A stretch of 64,000 nt of DNA, taken from NCBI GenBank assembly GCA_039208375.1, contig JBCCRC010000011.1, positions 1-64,000 of the forward strand, given 5' to 3'. Position 1 is the first letter of the stretch, and every line of letters begins with the position of its first letter. Both the position numbers and the translations under genes were made by a program. The stretch is from JANQPC01 sp039208375. GTDB lineage: Bacteria > Pseudomonadota > Alphaproteobacteria > Rhodobacterales > Rhodobacteraceae. Positions 34,365-42,690 of this stretch are shown here, piece by piece. The notes below the pieces were generated by a model. That model did not search any database and was not told the origin of the DNA. It saw nothing but the letters and a program-made list of their open reading frames with translations.

Positions 34365-36020
34365 ATGGCCAGCTACCAATACGTCTACCACATGGATGGG
34401 GTGTCAAAGACCTATCCGGGCGGCAAGAAGTGTTTCGAGAACATCCGCCTGTCGTTCTTGCCGGGCGTAAAGATCGGTGTTGTGGGCGTAAACGGTGCGG
34501 GGAAATCCACACTTCTGCGGATCATGGCCGGGCTCGATAAAGAGTTTTCGGGCGAGGCTTGGGCAGCCGAAGGCGCTCGCGTCGGCTACCTGCCGCAAGA
34601 ACCGGAACTCGACGGCTCAAAAGATGTGCGCGGCAATGTGATGGAGGGCGTGGCCGAGAAGAAAGCCAAACTCGATCGGTTCAACGAACTGGCCATGAAT
34701 TATTCCGATGAGACGGCGGAAGAAATGGCCAAGCTGCAGGATGAGATCGACGCCGAAAATCTCTGGGATCTCGACAGCCAGATCGACGTGGCGATGGAAG
34801 CGTTGCGCTGCCCACCCGATGAGGCAGATGTCGAAAGCCTGTCAGGCGGGGAAAAGCGCCGCGTGGCGCTTTGCAAACTGCTGCTCGAAGCGCCCGATAT
34901 GCTGCTGCTTGACGAGCCCACGAACCACCTGGATGCCGAAACCATCGCGTGGCTGCAGCAGCACCTGATCGATTACAAAGGCACCTGCCTGATCGTAACC
35001 CACGATCGCTATTTCCTCGATGATATCACCGGCTGGATCCTCGAACTCGATCGCGGGCGCGGCATCCCTTACGAGGGCAACTACTCAAGCTGGCTCGAAC
35101 AGAAAGCCAAGCGGCTGGAGCAGGAGGCGCGGGAGGACAAATCGCGCCAGAAAACGCTGGAACGTGAGCTGGAATGGATGCGTCAGGGCCAGAAAGCCCG
35201 CCAGGCCAAGCAGAAGGCGCGGATCAATGCCTATAATGAGCTCGCTGAGCAATCCGAACGCGAGAAGCTTTCGCGCGCCCAGATCATCATCCCCAACGGC
35301 CCGCGGCTAGGCCAGAAGGTGATCGAGGTTGAGGGCCTGCAAAAGGCGATGGGCGACAAGCTCCTTGTCGAGGGCCTCTCCTTCTCACTGCCCCCGGGCG
35401 GCATCGTGGGCGTGATTGGCCCGAATGGTGCCGGGAAAACGACGCTTTTCCGGATGCTAACCGGGCAGGAAGCGCCTGATGCGGGCGAGATCAGCTACGG
35501 CGACACGGTGAAGCTGGCCTATGTTGACCAGACGCGCGATGCGCTCGAAGGCAAGAAAACGGTCTGGGAAGAGATTTCCGGCGGCGCCGAGGTCATCGAA
35601 TTGGGCGATGCGCAGATGAATAGCCGCGCCTATTGCTCGGCTTTCAACTTCAAGGGCGGCGACCAGCAAAAGCCCGTTGGCCTGCTCTCGGGTGGCGAAC
35701 GGAACCGAGTGCACATGGCCAAGCTCCTGCGCTCCGGAGGCAATGTGCTGCTGCTCGACGAACCGACGAACGACCTGGACGTGGAAACGCTTCGCGCTCT
35801 CGAAGACGCACTTGTCGATTTCGCCGGCTGCGCCGTGGTGATCTCCCACGACCGCTTCTTCCTCGATCTCATCTGCACCCACATCCTCGCCTTCGAGGGC
35901 GAGGCGCATGTGGAATGGTTCGAGGGCAACTTCGAGGATTACGAGGAAGACAAGAAGCGGCGGCTGGGCCCGGACGCGGTGGAGCCGAAGCGGATTAAGT
36001 ATAAGAAGTTCGCCAGATGA
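34365..36020 (+). CDS. ettA: Energy-dependent translational throttle protein EttA (ABC-F ATPase)
   Basis: A 551-residue ABC-F protein that binds the ribosome E site and gates translation according to ATP/ADP. The start at 34365 gives MASYQYVYHMDGVSKTYPGG with GGAGGG upstream. Domain 1 has Walker A GVNGAGKST and signature LSGGEKRRVALCKLL. An arm and a charged linker (about 240-320) follow. Domain 2 has GPNGAGKTT and LSGGERNRVHMAKLL. Both catalytic Glu-Pro-Thr-Asn motifs are present (DEPTNHLD, DEPTNDLD). Length fits EttA and not Uup. Confidence 0.96.
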   Translation: MASYQYVYHMDGVSKTYPGGKKCFENIRLSFLPGVKIGVVGVNGAGKSTLLRIMAGLDKEFSGEAWAAEGARVGYLPQEPELDGSKDVRGNVMEGVAEKKAKLDRFNELAMNYSDETAEEMAKLQDEIDAENLWDLDSQIDVAMEALRCPPDEADVESLSGGEKRRVALCKLLLEAPDMLLLDEPTNHLDAETIAWLQQHLIDYKGTCLIVTHDRYFLDDITGWILELDRGRGIPYEGNYSSWLEQKAKRLEQEAREDKSRQKTLERELEWMRQGQKARQAKQKARINAYNELAEQSEREKLSRAQIIIPNGPRLGQKVIEVEGLQKAMGDKLLVEGLSFSLPPGGIVGVIGPNGAGKTTLFRMLTGQEAPDAGEISYGDTVKLAYVDQTRDALEGKKTVWEEISGGAEVIELGDAQMNSRAYCSAFNFKGGDQQKPVGLLSGGERNRVHMAKLLRSGGNVLLLDEPTNDLDVETLRALEDALVDFAGCAVVISHDRFFLDLICTHILAFEGEAHVEWFEGNFEDYEEDKKRRLGPDAVEPKRIKYKKFAR

Positions 36021-36403
36021 CGCTCGCCGGGCTGTGCTCGGCAATCTACGCATGCGAGAAGGCGATTTCGCGCTGCCGCGCCAGGTATGTTTGCGGATGT
36101 GGGCCACGGGGACGATACTAGGGTGCGCTAGGCGTGCGACGCATTCCTCTACTGTCTCCCCACCACGGCAAGCCCTGCCAGCGCGTAGGTGAGCGGATCA
36201 TTGTGGATGGGTGAGATTGGGGGCTCGCCCCGTTAACTTGCCGAAAACGGCTTGCTTTGTGGGGTCGCTTACCCCATATGCCCTCACGCTACGCTATCTC
36301 TATCGATCCCCTGTCTCCGCACCCCGGCTTCAGCGCACTCGATCTTGCGACGTTGCCAGGCCGCTGCATCCTGCGAGCGGCATGAAATGTAGGAGACCAC
36401 GGA
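36021..36403 (+). promoter_or_regulatory. Long upstream region of the cold-shock gene
   Basis: These 383 bp between ettA and cspA contain no convincing ORF. A GGGGCTCGCCCC-like hairpin lies near 36225-36238. Cold-shock genes commonly have long structured 5' leaders acting as thermosensors, so part of this is probably transcribed leader. No definite cold-box match was found. Confidence 0.4.
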
Positions 36404-36610
36404 ATGGCCACCGGCACCGTGAAATGGTTCAACACCACCAAAGGCTTCGGCTTCATCGCGCCCGAGGGCGGCGGCAAGGATGTGTTCGTGCACATCTCGG
36501 CCGTGGAACGCGCGGGCCTGACCGGCCTCGCCGACGACCAGAAGGTCACGTATGATCTCGTGCCCGGCCGCGATGGCCGCGAGGCAGCGGAAAACATCGC
36601 GCTCGTCTAA
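36404..36610 (+). CDS. Cold-shock protein (CspA family)
   Basis: A 68-residue single cold-shock domain that binds single-stranded nucleic acid. RNP1 is KGFGFIAPEG and RNP2 is VFVHISAV; the N-terminus MATGTVKWFNTTKGFG is canonical. TAGGAGA precedes the ATG. A stable hairpin follows the stop. It is a stand-alone gene with a long upstream region. Alphaproteobacteria carry several paralogues, so the exact csp letter is not assigned. Confidence 0.96.
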   Translation: MATGTVKWFNTTKGFGFIAPEGGGKDVFVHISAVERAGLTGLADDQKVTYDLVPGRDGREAAENIALV

Positions 36611-36615
36611 CCGCT

Positions 36616-36642
36616 CGGGCCGCGCCTCAGGCGCCGGGCCCG
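36616..36642 (+). terminator. Hairpin after the cold-shock gene
   Basis: Stem GCGCC/GGCGC with a TCA loop, extended by an outer CGGGC/GCCCG across a small internal loop, starting 6 bp after the stop codon. No U-tract follows, so termination may need Rho, or it may only protect the 3' end. Confidence 0.5.
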
Positions 36643-36767
36643 TCTACACGACACGCCCTCCGCGCAGCATTGCGCGGGCGGCGCACCCCGCCGCTTGACC
36701 CACATCAACGCCGGCGCTCTGCTCCCTCCGCTACGCTTAGGCGAAATCACGAGACGGGAGGCTTCAG

Positions 36768-37016
36768 ATGTCACACACACCCCATGAACTGGCTGCGGAT
36801 TTCCCCGGCCAGGCGGATCTGATCCATGAATTGAAGATGAATGATGGCGAGTTTCGCCATCTCGCGGAGCGCTACCACGAGGTAAACCGCGCCGTGCACC
36901 GAGCGGAAACGAATGTGGAGCCCTGCGATCAGTTCCACGAAGAGAAGCTTCGGAAGGAACGGATGCAGATCAAGGATCGGATCGCAGCAAAGCTCTCAGC
37001 GGCAAGCGCACCTTAA
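36768..37016 (+). CDS. YdcH family (DUF465) protein
   Basis: An 82-residue predicted helical hairpin. It has the DUF465 pattern: DFPGQADLIHELKMNDGEFRHLAERYHEVNR, then the second helix EEKLRKERMQIKDRIAAKL. GGGAGG precedes the ATG. The family is widespread and small with no established function. The gap to the next gene is 88 bp. Confidence 0.92.
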   Translation: MSHTPHELAADFPGQADLIHELKMNDGEFRHLAERYHEVNRAVHRAETNVEPCDQFHEEKLRKERMQIKDRIAAKLSAASAP

Positions 37017-37104
37017 GTGCTGCTCACATCGCCGTGCGGCCGGGTTGCGCCCTTGGGCGGGGGTGGGCATCTCTGTAGGGCTCTCTCCGAATGAGGACCA
37101 ACCG

Positions 37105-37473
37105 ATGTTCCGCCCTGCCCTTGCCGTACTCGTGGCCGCCGCAATCGCGCTTGTTGCCGCCCGTTTCGGACTAACCCAGGCATTGGGTGCCCATCCGGTT
37201 TGGGCGGTTCAAGTGGCATGGATCGGCGTGCCGATTGGAGCTGTTGTGGCATTCCTGGCGCTTTGGCGGGGTCTGGCACAGATCTGGGCCGCACCGCTCT
37301 TCGCCGCTGTGACGGCCGCCGCGCTCGCGGCGGCATTCTGGGGCAAAGCAGAATTCGCAGCCTCGTTCGCAGAGAACGCGCGCGCGGGCCAAGCATGGTA
37401 CTATGGCTGGATCATCGCGGCGGCGGGCGCAACAGCGACGCTCGCCGCACTGGTGCCGTTTACTCGAGGATAA
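37105..37473 (+). CDS. Small integral membrane protein of unknown function
   Basis: A 122-residue protein with four hydrophobic segments (about 4-20, 33-52, 60-78, 100-118), very rich in alanine. The ATG at 37105 is preceded by GAGGA. The sequence AFWGKAEFAASFAENARAGQAWYYGW lies between helices three and four. No cofactor motifs are seen. It overlaps the convergent dodecin gene by 14 bp. I do not recognise the family. Confidence 0.75.
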   Translation: MFRPALAVLVAAAIALVAARFGLTQALGAHPVWAVQVAWIGVPIGAVVAFLALWRGLAQIWAAPLFAAVTAAALAAAFWGKAEFAASFAENARAGQAWYYGWIIAAAGATATLAALVPFTRG

Positions 37474-37660
37474 AGGTCACCTTGAGGTTTACCCGATACT
37501 CGGCAACCTTGCCGTTCTTGATCGTTACCTTCTGATCCTGTACCCAGGCCCCTTCAACGTTCTTCAGCGTCTCGGCGGCGCGTTTTACGCCCTTTTCAAC
37601 GGCATCTTCGAAGCTCTTTTTTGACGAGGCGATGATTTCGGTTACGCGTGCGACGGACAT
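37460..37660 (-). CDS. Dodecin family flavin-binding protein
   Basis: A 66-residue protein of the dodecin type, which forms hollow dodecamers that store riboflavin, FMN or CoA. Pattern: MSVARVTEIIASSKKSFEDA, VKRAAETLKNVEGAWVQDQK, VAEYRVNLKVTFIL. The Trp in GAWVQDQ corresponds to the flavin-stacking tryptophan of the family. GGAGG lies upstream of the ATG at 37660. It is a single gene convergent on the membrane protein. Confidence 0.93.
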   Translation of the reverse strand: MSVARVTEIIASSKKSFEDAVEKGVKRAAETLKNVEGAWVQDQKVTIKNGKVAEYRVNLKVTFILE

Positions 37661-37751
37661 TGGATTCCTCCACTGTGACTGATGTTCGGGGAGGATACAC
37701 AACTGGCATTTCAGTGCGCGGGGAAAAGCGAAGACGACTGCCCCGCCGACA

Positions 37752-37943
37752 TCAGCCAGATATGTAAGCGGATTTGCTCGGACGATAGAAAATCTTTTGA
37801 TTGTGCAACCGGCCCAAGAGGTCGTTTGCATCGCGGGGATCGATTGCGCGCTCGTCTTCGACGGCTGATGCCGTGCGGAGAGCCGTTTCAATCAGATCCA
37901 TATCCTGAACAGACAGCGCGAATTTCGTGTTGTATTTCGGCAT
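37752..37943 (-). CDS. Small conserved hypothetical protein
   Basis: A 63-residue protein: KFALSVQDMDLIETALRTAS, then DANDLLGRLHNQKIFYRP. I recall similar short proteins in Rhodobacterales, but no function is known. Composition and the ordered helix/strand pattern suggest it is real. It lies 91 bp upstream of the dodecin gene on the same strand. An alternative is a non-coding antisense, which I consider less likely. Confidence 0.7.
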   Translation of the reverse strand: MPKYNTKFALSVQDMDLIETALRTASAVEDERAIDPRDANDLLGRLHNQKIFYRPSKSAYISG

Positions 37944-38057
37944 GTTCCGCGTGCCTCTGGGATGATGCTACCACGCTAATGGAGGTAAATAAACCAGTCG
38001 CCCGCAGATTCAAGAATTTTACTAGCAAATTCAATGTGTTCCATTGTATACGAAGCC

Positions 38058-38810
38058 ATGACTACATCATCCCCGATGCGCACGATGATCCGCCCTTTCG
38101 CCATCATGGCCGCACTCGCCGCGCCAGCCGTCGCCGATGAGGCCCAAGAACACTTCGTTGCCGCGAATATCATCTCGATCTTCTATCACGAGCTTGGCCA
38201 TGCCGTGATCGATGTGGAGGGCCTGCCGATCTACGGGCAGGAAGAAGACGCAGCAGATGTCTTTTCGATTTTCATGATCGACGCCTTATTCGAGCAGGAT
38301 GCAGCCGAGGCCCTGGCCTACGATGCGGCGTGGGGGTTTCTTGCCGAAGCCGAGGCCCGCGATGCAGCTGCGGAAGACATTGCCTGGTGGGGCGTTCACG
38401 GGCCCGACGAACAACGATTCTACAACACCGCCTGCCTGTTTTTCGGCGCTGATCCGGGCGCGCGAAGTGAGTTCGCCGATTTCGTAGAATTGCCCGAGGA
38501 CAGGCGCGAGACGTGCGCCGAGGAGTATGATCAAGCCAATCACGCGTGGGGCGCTGTCTTAGATAGAATGGCGGCGCGCGGGCCGGCCGATACGCTGATG
38601 ATGGCCGATAACGATGGCTCACTCACCGCACTGTTAGTCGCCGAAGAGGCCGCGGCGCTCAACGCACAGTTTCAACTGGCGCGTCCCGTCACGATCACTA
38701 TTGAAAGCTGTGGCGAGGCCAACGCCTTCTACGATCCCGACACTAGGGAAATCGTCATGTGCGCAGAATTCGAAGATTACCTGCGCGAGCTGGCCAATCT
38801 GCTGGAGTAG
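38058..38810 (+). CDS. DUF4344 family exported metallopeptidase-like protein
   Basis: About 250 residues. The zinc-protease motif HELGH (in IFYHELGHAVIDVEGLPIYG) is followed by EEDAADVFS, where the Glu/Asp may be the third ligand. A signal peptide (MIRPFAIMAALAAPAVA) starts at about residue 10 of this model; starts at 38058, 38076 or 38085 are possible and none has a strong ribosome site. Three cysteines in the C-terminal half (NTACLFF, RETCAEEY, IESCGEA) suggest disulfides. It is convergent with the biosynthetic operon and 6 bp from it, but probably unrelated. Confidence 0.85.
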   Translation: MTTSSPMRTMIRPFAIMAALAAPAVADEAQEHFVAANIISIFYHELGHAVIDVEGLPIYGQEEDAADVFSIFMIDALFEQDAAEALAYDAAWGFLAEAEARDAAAEDIAWWGVHGPDEQRFYNTACLFFGADPGARSEFADFVELPEDRRETCAEEYDQANHAWGAVLDRMAARGPADTLMMADNDGSLTALLVAEEAAALNAQFQLARPVTITIESCGEANAFYDPDTREIVMCAEFEDYLRELANLLE

Positions 38811-38816
38811 CTAGGC

Positions 38817-39092
38817 TCAGGCCGCGTGCCGATCGATGAAAAGGCAAAGATTCTGTACGTTGCGGAAATCGTCGAACTCGAGCTCATTGATATCCACAGC
38901 GATTCCGTACCGCGCATCAAGCAGCATGATGAGTTCAACCAAAACCAGCGAGTCGAGCACGCCGCTGTCGATGAGATCCATCTCGGGCGTTTCAATCTGG
39001 ATGCTCAGCTCGGCTTCGAGCAGCGCCTGAACTTCCTGCAACTGTTGGAATTGATTGTGTTTCGACTGATCCATACTCGGCACCCAAAGCAT
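38817..39092 (-). CDS. Acyl/peptidyl carrier protein
   Basis: A 91-residue stand-alone carrier protein. The phosphopantetheine attachment serine lies in DLIDSGVLDSLVLVEL (Ser48 of this model), and the C-terminal helix has DFRNVQNLCLFID. It is more like D-alanyl or peptidyl carrier proteins than fatty-acid AcpP. A start six codons later (39074) is possible. It is the last gene of a five-gene minus-strand operon, 5 bp after the adenylation enzyme, its likely loading partner. No phosphopantetheinyl transferase is in the window. Confidence 0.92.
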   Translation of the reverse strand: MLWVPSMDQSKHNQFQQLQEVQALLEAELSIQIETPEMDLIDSGVLDSLVLVELIMLLDARYGIAVDINELEFDDFRNVQNLCLFIDRHAA

Positions 39093-39097
39093 CGTTA

Positions 39098-40699
39098 CTA
39101 ACTCGTTCCCACCATCTGCCCACGAAACAGGTCACGCAGCGCTGGCCGATCCGTCTTCCCATTCGCATTCTTGGGAAGGGATTCGAGCGGGATCCACTGT
39201 GTTGGTAGCATGTATCGCGGGATTATGGAGCCCAGATCTTTCCGAATCTGCTGCGGAACAGCGTCTTTTCCGGGCTCCGCCACATAAGCACAGCAGATGG
39301 CTGTGCCCTCAAAGCCGCCAACGTCCACGCCAACGATTGCGCTCTCCTGCAGGTATTCCAGAGAGTTAACGGCCACTTCAATTTCGCCCAACTCAATCCG
39401 GTATCCGCGGTTCTTGATCTGGCTGTCCGTTCGGCCGTGGTAGTGAAAATTTCCGTCCTCACTGCGGCGGCCCAGATCGCCGGTTCGGTAGATCCGCGTC
39501 TTGCGGCCATCGGTCTCCGTTACGATGCGAAAGGCGGCCTCTGTCTTCTCCGCATCACGCCAGTAGCCGGGGCTGAGGCCAACGCCGCCGATATAAATCT
39601 CGCCGATTTCGCCATCCGGCACCGGGCGCAAGTGCTCGTCAAGCACATGCAGGGTTTCTCCGCCGCAGGGCTTCCCGATCGGGGTGGCATCCATCACGCT
39701 GGCGGGGATGCCGCGCACGGTGTGGAAGCTTGACGCAATCGTTGCCTCCGTGGGGCCGTAGAGATTGGTGAACTCCACATGCGGCAGCCGTTCCATCCAG
39801 TAGATCAGCGTGGCCGGCGGCATAGCCTCACCGCACCACATCAGCCGCTTCAGCGCTGGAAAATCGCCCTCGGCCACCACATCAAAGTTTGCGAGGTAGG
39901 TCAGGATCGAGGGCACCGAAAACCATTGGTTCAGCGCTGCGTCGCGGATGAAATCCGCAAGCTTCGGCGCCAGCAGGTTGGCCGCTGGCGGCACCATGCA
40001 CAGCGTCGCGCCGGTGCTGAGTGCGGCATAGATATCAAAGGTAGACAGATCGAAATGCAGTGGCGGGTGGCCCGATACACGATCCCCCACCCGCATCCCG
40101 AAATAGGCCGTCGACCAATCAAGGTAGGAACACGCGTTAGCATGGGTGATCTGGACGCCCTTCGGCAGACCAGTAGAGCCTGAGGTGAAGAGCAGATGCG
40201 CCAGATCCTCACCTGCCGAAAGCGGCGGCAGCGTATCGGCAGAATGGCCGGACAGCTGGCCGTAATCGCCCGCAAGCTCCAGTCCCGCCCGATCTAGGCC
40301 CGGGGCCTCACGCGCGATCGCCCGCGGCAGATCGACGATAGTAGAAAGATCGGCAAGCAGCCTGTGCGCCTTGCCATGGGCGATCAGCAACGCCGGTTCG
40401 GCCTTATTGATGACATGAGCGACGCGGCTTGCGGGGCTGTCGAGATCCACGGGCACGTAAACACCGCCCGCCTTCATAACCGCCAGCATCGCCACGACCG
40501 CTTCGGGGCATTTCGGCACGAAGAGGGCAACGCGGTCGCCCTTGCCGCACCCCGCCGCCGAAATGGCCCGGGCCAGGCGGTTCGATTGCGCCTCGACGAC
40601 CCCATAAGTGAGGTGATCGCGCCCCATCTCCACGGCCACGGTATCGGGCGTGCGCGCCGCCTGTTCAGCCACGCGGGTATGCAGGGCTTCCGCTGTCAC
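39098..40699 (-). CDS. Stand-alone amino acid adenylation enzyme (NRPS A-domain)
   Basis: A 533-residue AMP-forming enzyme with a complete set of A-domain core motifs: FTSGSTGLPKGV (A3, about 171-182), FDLSTFDIYAALSTG (A4), NLYGPTEAT (A5, 312-320), YRTGDLG (A7), RIELGEIE (A8), and NANGKTDRPAL (A10 with catalytic Lys). It should activate an amino or other small acid and load it onto the adjacent carrier protein. There is no condensation or thioesterase domain. My hand alignment of the specificity pocket reads D-L-F-F-M-C-L-I-A-K, which does not match a code I know with confidence. It overlaps the upstream gene by 4 bp. Confidence 0.92.
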   Translation of the reverse strand: MTAEALHTRVAEQAARTPDTVAVEMGRDHLTYGVVEAQSNRLARAISAAGCGKGDRVALFVPKCPEAVVAMLAVMKAGGVYVPVDLDSPASRVAHVINKAEPALLIAHGKAHRLLADLSTIVDLPRAIAREAPGLDRAGLELAGDYGQLSGHSADTLPPLSAGEDLAHLLFTSGSTGLPKGVQITHANACSYLDWSTAYFGMRVGDRVSGHPPLHFDLSTFDIYAALSTGATLCMVPPAANLLAPKLADFIRDAALNQWFSVPSILTYLANFDVVAEGDFPALKRLMWCGEAMPPATLIYWMERLPHVEFTNLYGPTEATIASSFHTVRGIPASVMDATPIGKPCGGETLHVLDEHLRPVPDGEIGEIYIGGVGLSPGYWRDAEKTEAAFRIVTETDGRKTRIYRTGDLGRRSEDGNFHYHGRTDSQIKNRGYRIELGEIEVAVNSLEYLQESAIVGVDVGGFEGTAICCAYVAEPGKDAVPQQIRKDLGSIIPRYMLPTQWIPLESLPKNANGKTDRPALRDLFRGQMVGTS

Positions 40700-41736
40700 G
40701 AGGCCACCTCAAGTTCCCGGGCCTTCGCCTTTGCCATCTCAAACACCTTGGCGGTGTGTTCGATATCGTCCTGGGCGGGCGGGATATCGAGGATGAAGGT
40801 CTTGAATCCGAAGCGGATGTAATCGGCCACGAGATCGCTCACCTCTTCGTAGCTGCCAACCAGGTAGGGGCAGAACGTCTTGTAGTTCTGGAACGGACCA
40901 AGCCAGTAGACGCCGCGGGCTGCGCCATCCGCGCCAGTGGCAGGCTTTGCCGAAAGCTGCTTGTGCCACTCGGAATCGGAGGTTTTCATCGCTAGCTGAT
41001 GGGTTATTTGTCCGCGCTTGTCCTCAGGGAAGCGATCAAGCGCGACGCGCCAAGCGGCATCGGCCGTATCGCGCCCGATGATACCGATACGCACGCCAAC
41101 TTCCGTCTGCGCTTCCGCGGGCACCCCCGCCTCTTCACCCGGTTCCTTGGGGTAGCGGATAGCGACAGCGCCGATTTCTTCCGCCGCAGCCATCCCTGCC
41201 GGGCTGGATCCAGAGAGCGTGATGTTCAGCGCGTTCTCGGGCGGCAGGGGCGGCGTCATTTTCAGGTTAGTGACGTTGTAGTACTTGCCCTCGAAGGTCA
41301 CCGGCTCGCCCGTGGTGAGCAGCCGCTGCATGATCGTGGCGTACTCTGTCACCCGCAGGTAGCGATCGTCATGGGGCGTCTCGTCATTCAGCGCCGTGAG
41401 ATCGTTCTTGAAGCCGCCGGCCACCATGTTGATCCAAAGCCGGCGGTTGTAGAGGTACGAGAACGTGGAAACCATTTTCGCGGCCGTATACGGGTGCATG
41501 TAAAGCGGCTGCACGGCGATCAGCGGGCAAAGCCGCTTGGTGTTTGTCACAATCGCCTGTGCCACCGGCCACGGATCGACGATGCCATTGTCAGTGTAGA
41601 CGAGAATTCCCTCGTAACCCGCCGCCTCGCTCCACCGCGCCACTTCGCCAACACGCGCCAGATAGCTACCCGCGGGCACGTCCTTGGATTGAGGACATGT
41701 CGAAAAAATACGCAAATTCTGGGTGTTATCGGCCAA
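40696..41736 (-). CDS. Luciferase-like (LLM) flavin-dependent monooxygenase
   Basis: A 346-residue TIM-barrel flavin monooxygenase of the LLM/SsuD class. Characteristic segments are ARWSEAAGYEGILVYTDN, RRLWINMVAGGFKNDL, HDDRYLRVTEYATIMQRLL, and NITLSGSSPAGMAAAEEIGA, which build the FMNH2 site. Members act on alkanesulfonates or, when encoded with NRPS parts, on carrier-bound intermediates. Position between the adenylation enzyme (4-bp overlap) and the formyltransferase (11-bp overlap) argues for the latter. A separate flavin reductase is not seen here. Substrate is inferred. Confidence 0.88.
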   Translation of the reverse strand: MADNTQNLRIFSTCPQSKDVPAGSYLARVGEVARWSEAAGYEGILVYTDNGIVDPWPVAQAIVTNTKRLCPLIAVQPLYMHPYTAAKMVSTFSYLYNRRLWINMVAGGFKNDLTALNDETPHDDRYLRVTEYATIMQRLLTTGEPVTFEGKYYNVTNLKMTPPLPPENALNITLSGSSPAGMAAAEEIGAVAIRYPKEPGEEAGVPAEAQTEVGVRIGIIGRDTADAAWRVALDRFPEDKRGQITHQLAMKTSDSEWHKQLSAKPATGADGAARGVYWLGPFQNYKTFCPYLVGSYEEVSDLVADYIRFGFKTFILDIPPAQDDIEHTAKVFEMAKAKARELEVAS

Positions 41737-42673
41737 CGGTCAGCTCCTCGGACATGGGGTGGGAGAGGATGCTCCCAGCGGTGATATGGTGGCTGGGCGG
41801 AATGGCCCGGCCAGCTTGCAAGATCTTTTCGATAATCAGCGTGCCAGCGCCGGTGGACACGTGCGCACCTCCGGCGTCAACTGCGATCACGGCCCCCGGC
41901 GCGGCAGTTGTCGGGCATGCCACCGGGCGCGCTTTCTGCACTTCGATCCGGGTGCGGCCAAGCATCGTCCACGCCGGCCCCCAGGGCGAGGTCAGTGGAT
42001 AGAAGTCACTTGCCCGAACCAGGCGGGCAATCTCATCAGCGGGCCGCGCCCAATCGATTGCTCCCTTGTTGGGGACCTGGCGCCGGTAGAAGACCTGACG
42101 CCCCTCGGCGGCCTGGGGCCGACGGGGAATGCGCTCGGGCGACCGGCGCGCAACGTCGATCAGCCGCGCGATCAGCGGAATGCCCTCGCGAACGCAGCGG
42201 CTGGAAATCGTTAATCCCGTATCCATCTCGCGGATCGGAAATGCCGAGGCATAGGCAATGGGCCCGGTATCAATCCCTGCCTCCACCCAGTGGAGCGTGA
42301 CGGCATGCTCGGCCTCGCCGCGGTACAGCGCCCAGCTTGGCGCATTGAGCCCGGTGTAGCGCGGCAGCGGCCCGGGGTGCAGGTTAAAAGCACCGATCCG
42401 CGGCAAACGTGTCCAGCCCGGGTGAATCTTGAAGAGCGAATGCACGTTCAAAAACAAGTCGATCTGCCCGAAGTCTCGCAAGGCGGCATCGGTTTTAACC
42501 GTCTCGGCGGGGGCAACAGGAACGCCAAGGCTTTCCGCCAGCCCGGCAACGCTGCTCAACCCACCCTGCCCTGCGCCGGAGGTGAAGACGCATACCAACT
42601 CGTCTTCCCCGGTTGCGAGCATGCGCAGCACCTGGGTTCCCGCAGCTTCTTCGGCGGCCAGCAAGATCCGCAC
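41726..42673 (-). CDS. Formyltransferase (methionyl-tRNA formyltransferase-like)
   Basis: A 315-residue two-domain protein using 10-formyl-tetrahydrofolate. The catalytic loop region is GAFNLHPGPLPRYTGLNAPS, with the conserved Asn and His, and the Asp lies in WVEAGIDTGPIAYA. A C-terminal FMT_C-like barrel has IDWARPADEIARLVRA. It differs from housekeeping Fmt in its context: inside the adenylation/carrier operon. It could formylate an amine of a small molecule, as the formyltransferase domains in some NRPSs do. It overlaps the monooxygenase gene by 11 bp. Confidence 0.9.
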   Translation of the reverse strand: MRILLAAEEAAGTQVLRMLATGEDELVCVFTSGAGQGGLSSVAGLAESLGVPVAPAETVKTDAALRDFGQIDLFLNVHSLFKIHPGWTRLPRIGAFNLHPGPLPRYTGLNAPSWALYRGEAEHAVTLHWVEAGIDTGPIAYASAFPIREMDTGLTISSRCVREGIPLIARLIDVARRSPERIPRRPQAAEGRQVFYRRQVPNKGAIDWARPADEIARLVRASDFYPLTSPWGPAWTMLGRTRIEVQKARPVACPTTAAPGAVIAVDAGGAHVSTGAGTLIIEKILQAGRAIPPSHHITAGSILSHPMSEELTVGR

Positions 42674-42690
42674 GACGTTCCCCTTTTCCC

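Noticed and set aside
18228..36363. 13-base sequence CGTTGCCAGGCCG shared by 18228-18240 and 36351-36363
   Set aside because: A shared pair of 13-mers is expected by chance in a window this long; only one site is part of a palindrome.
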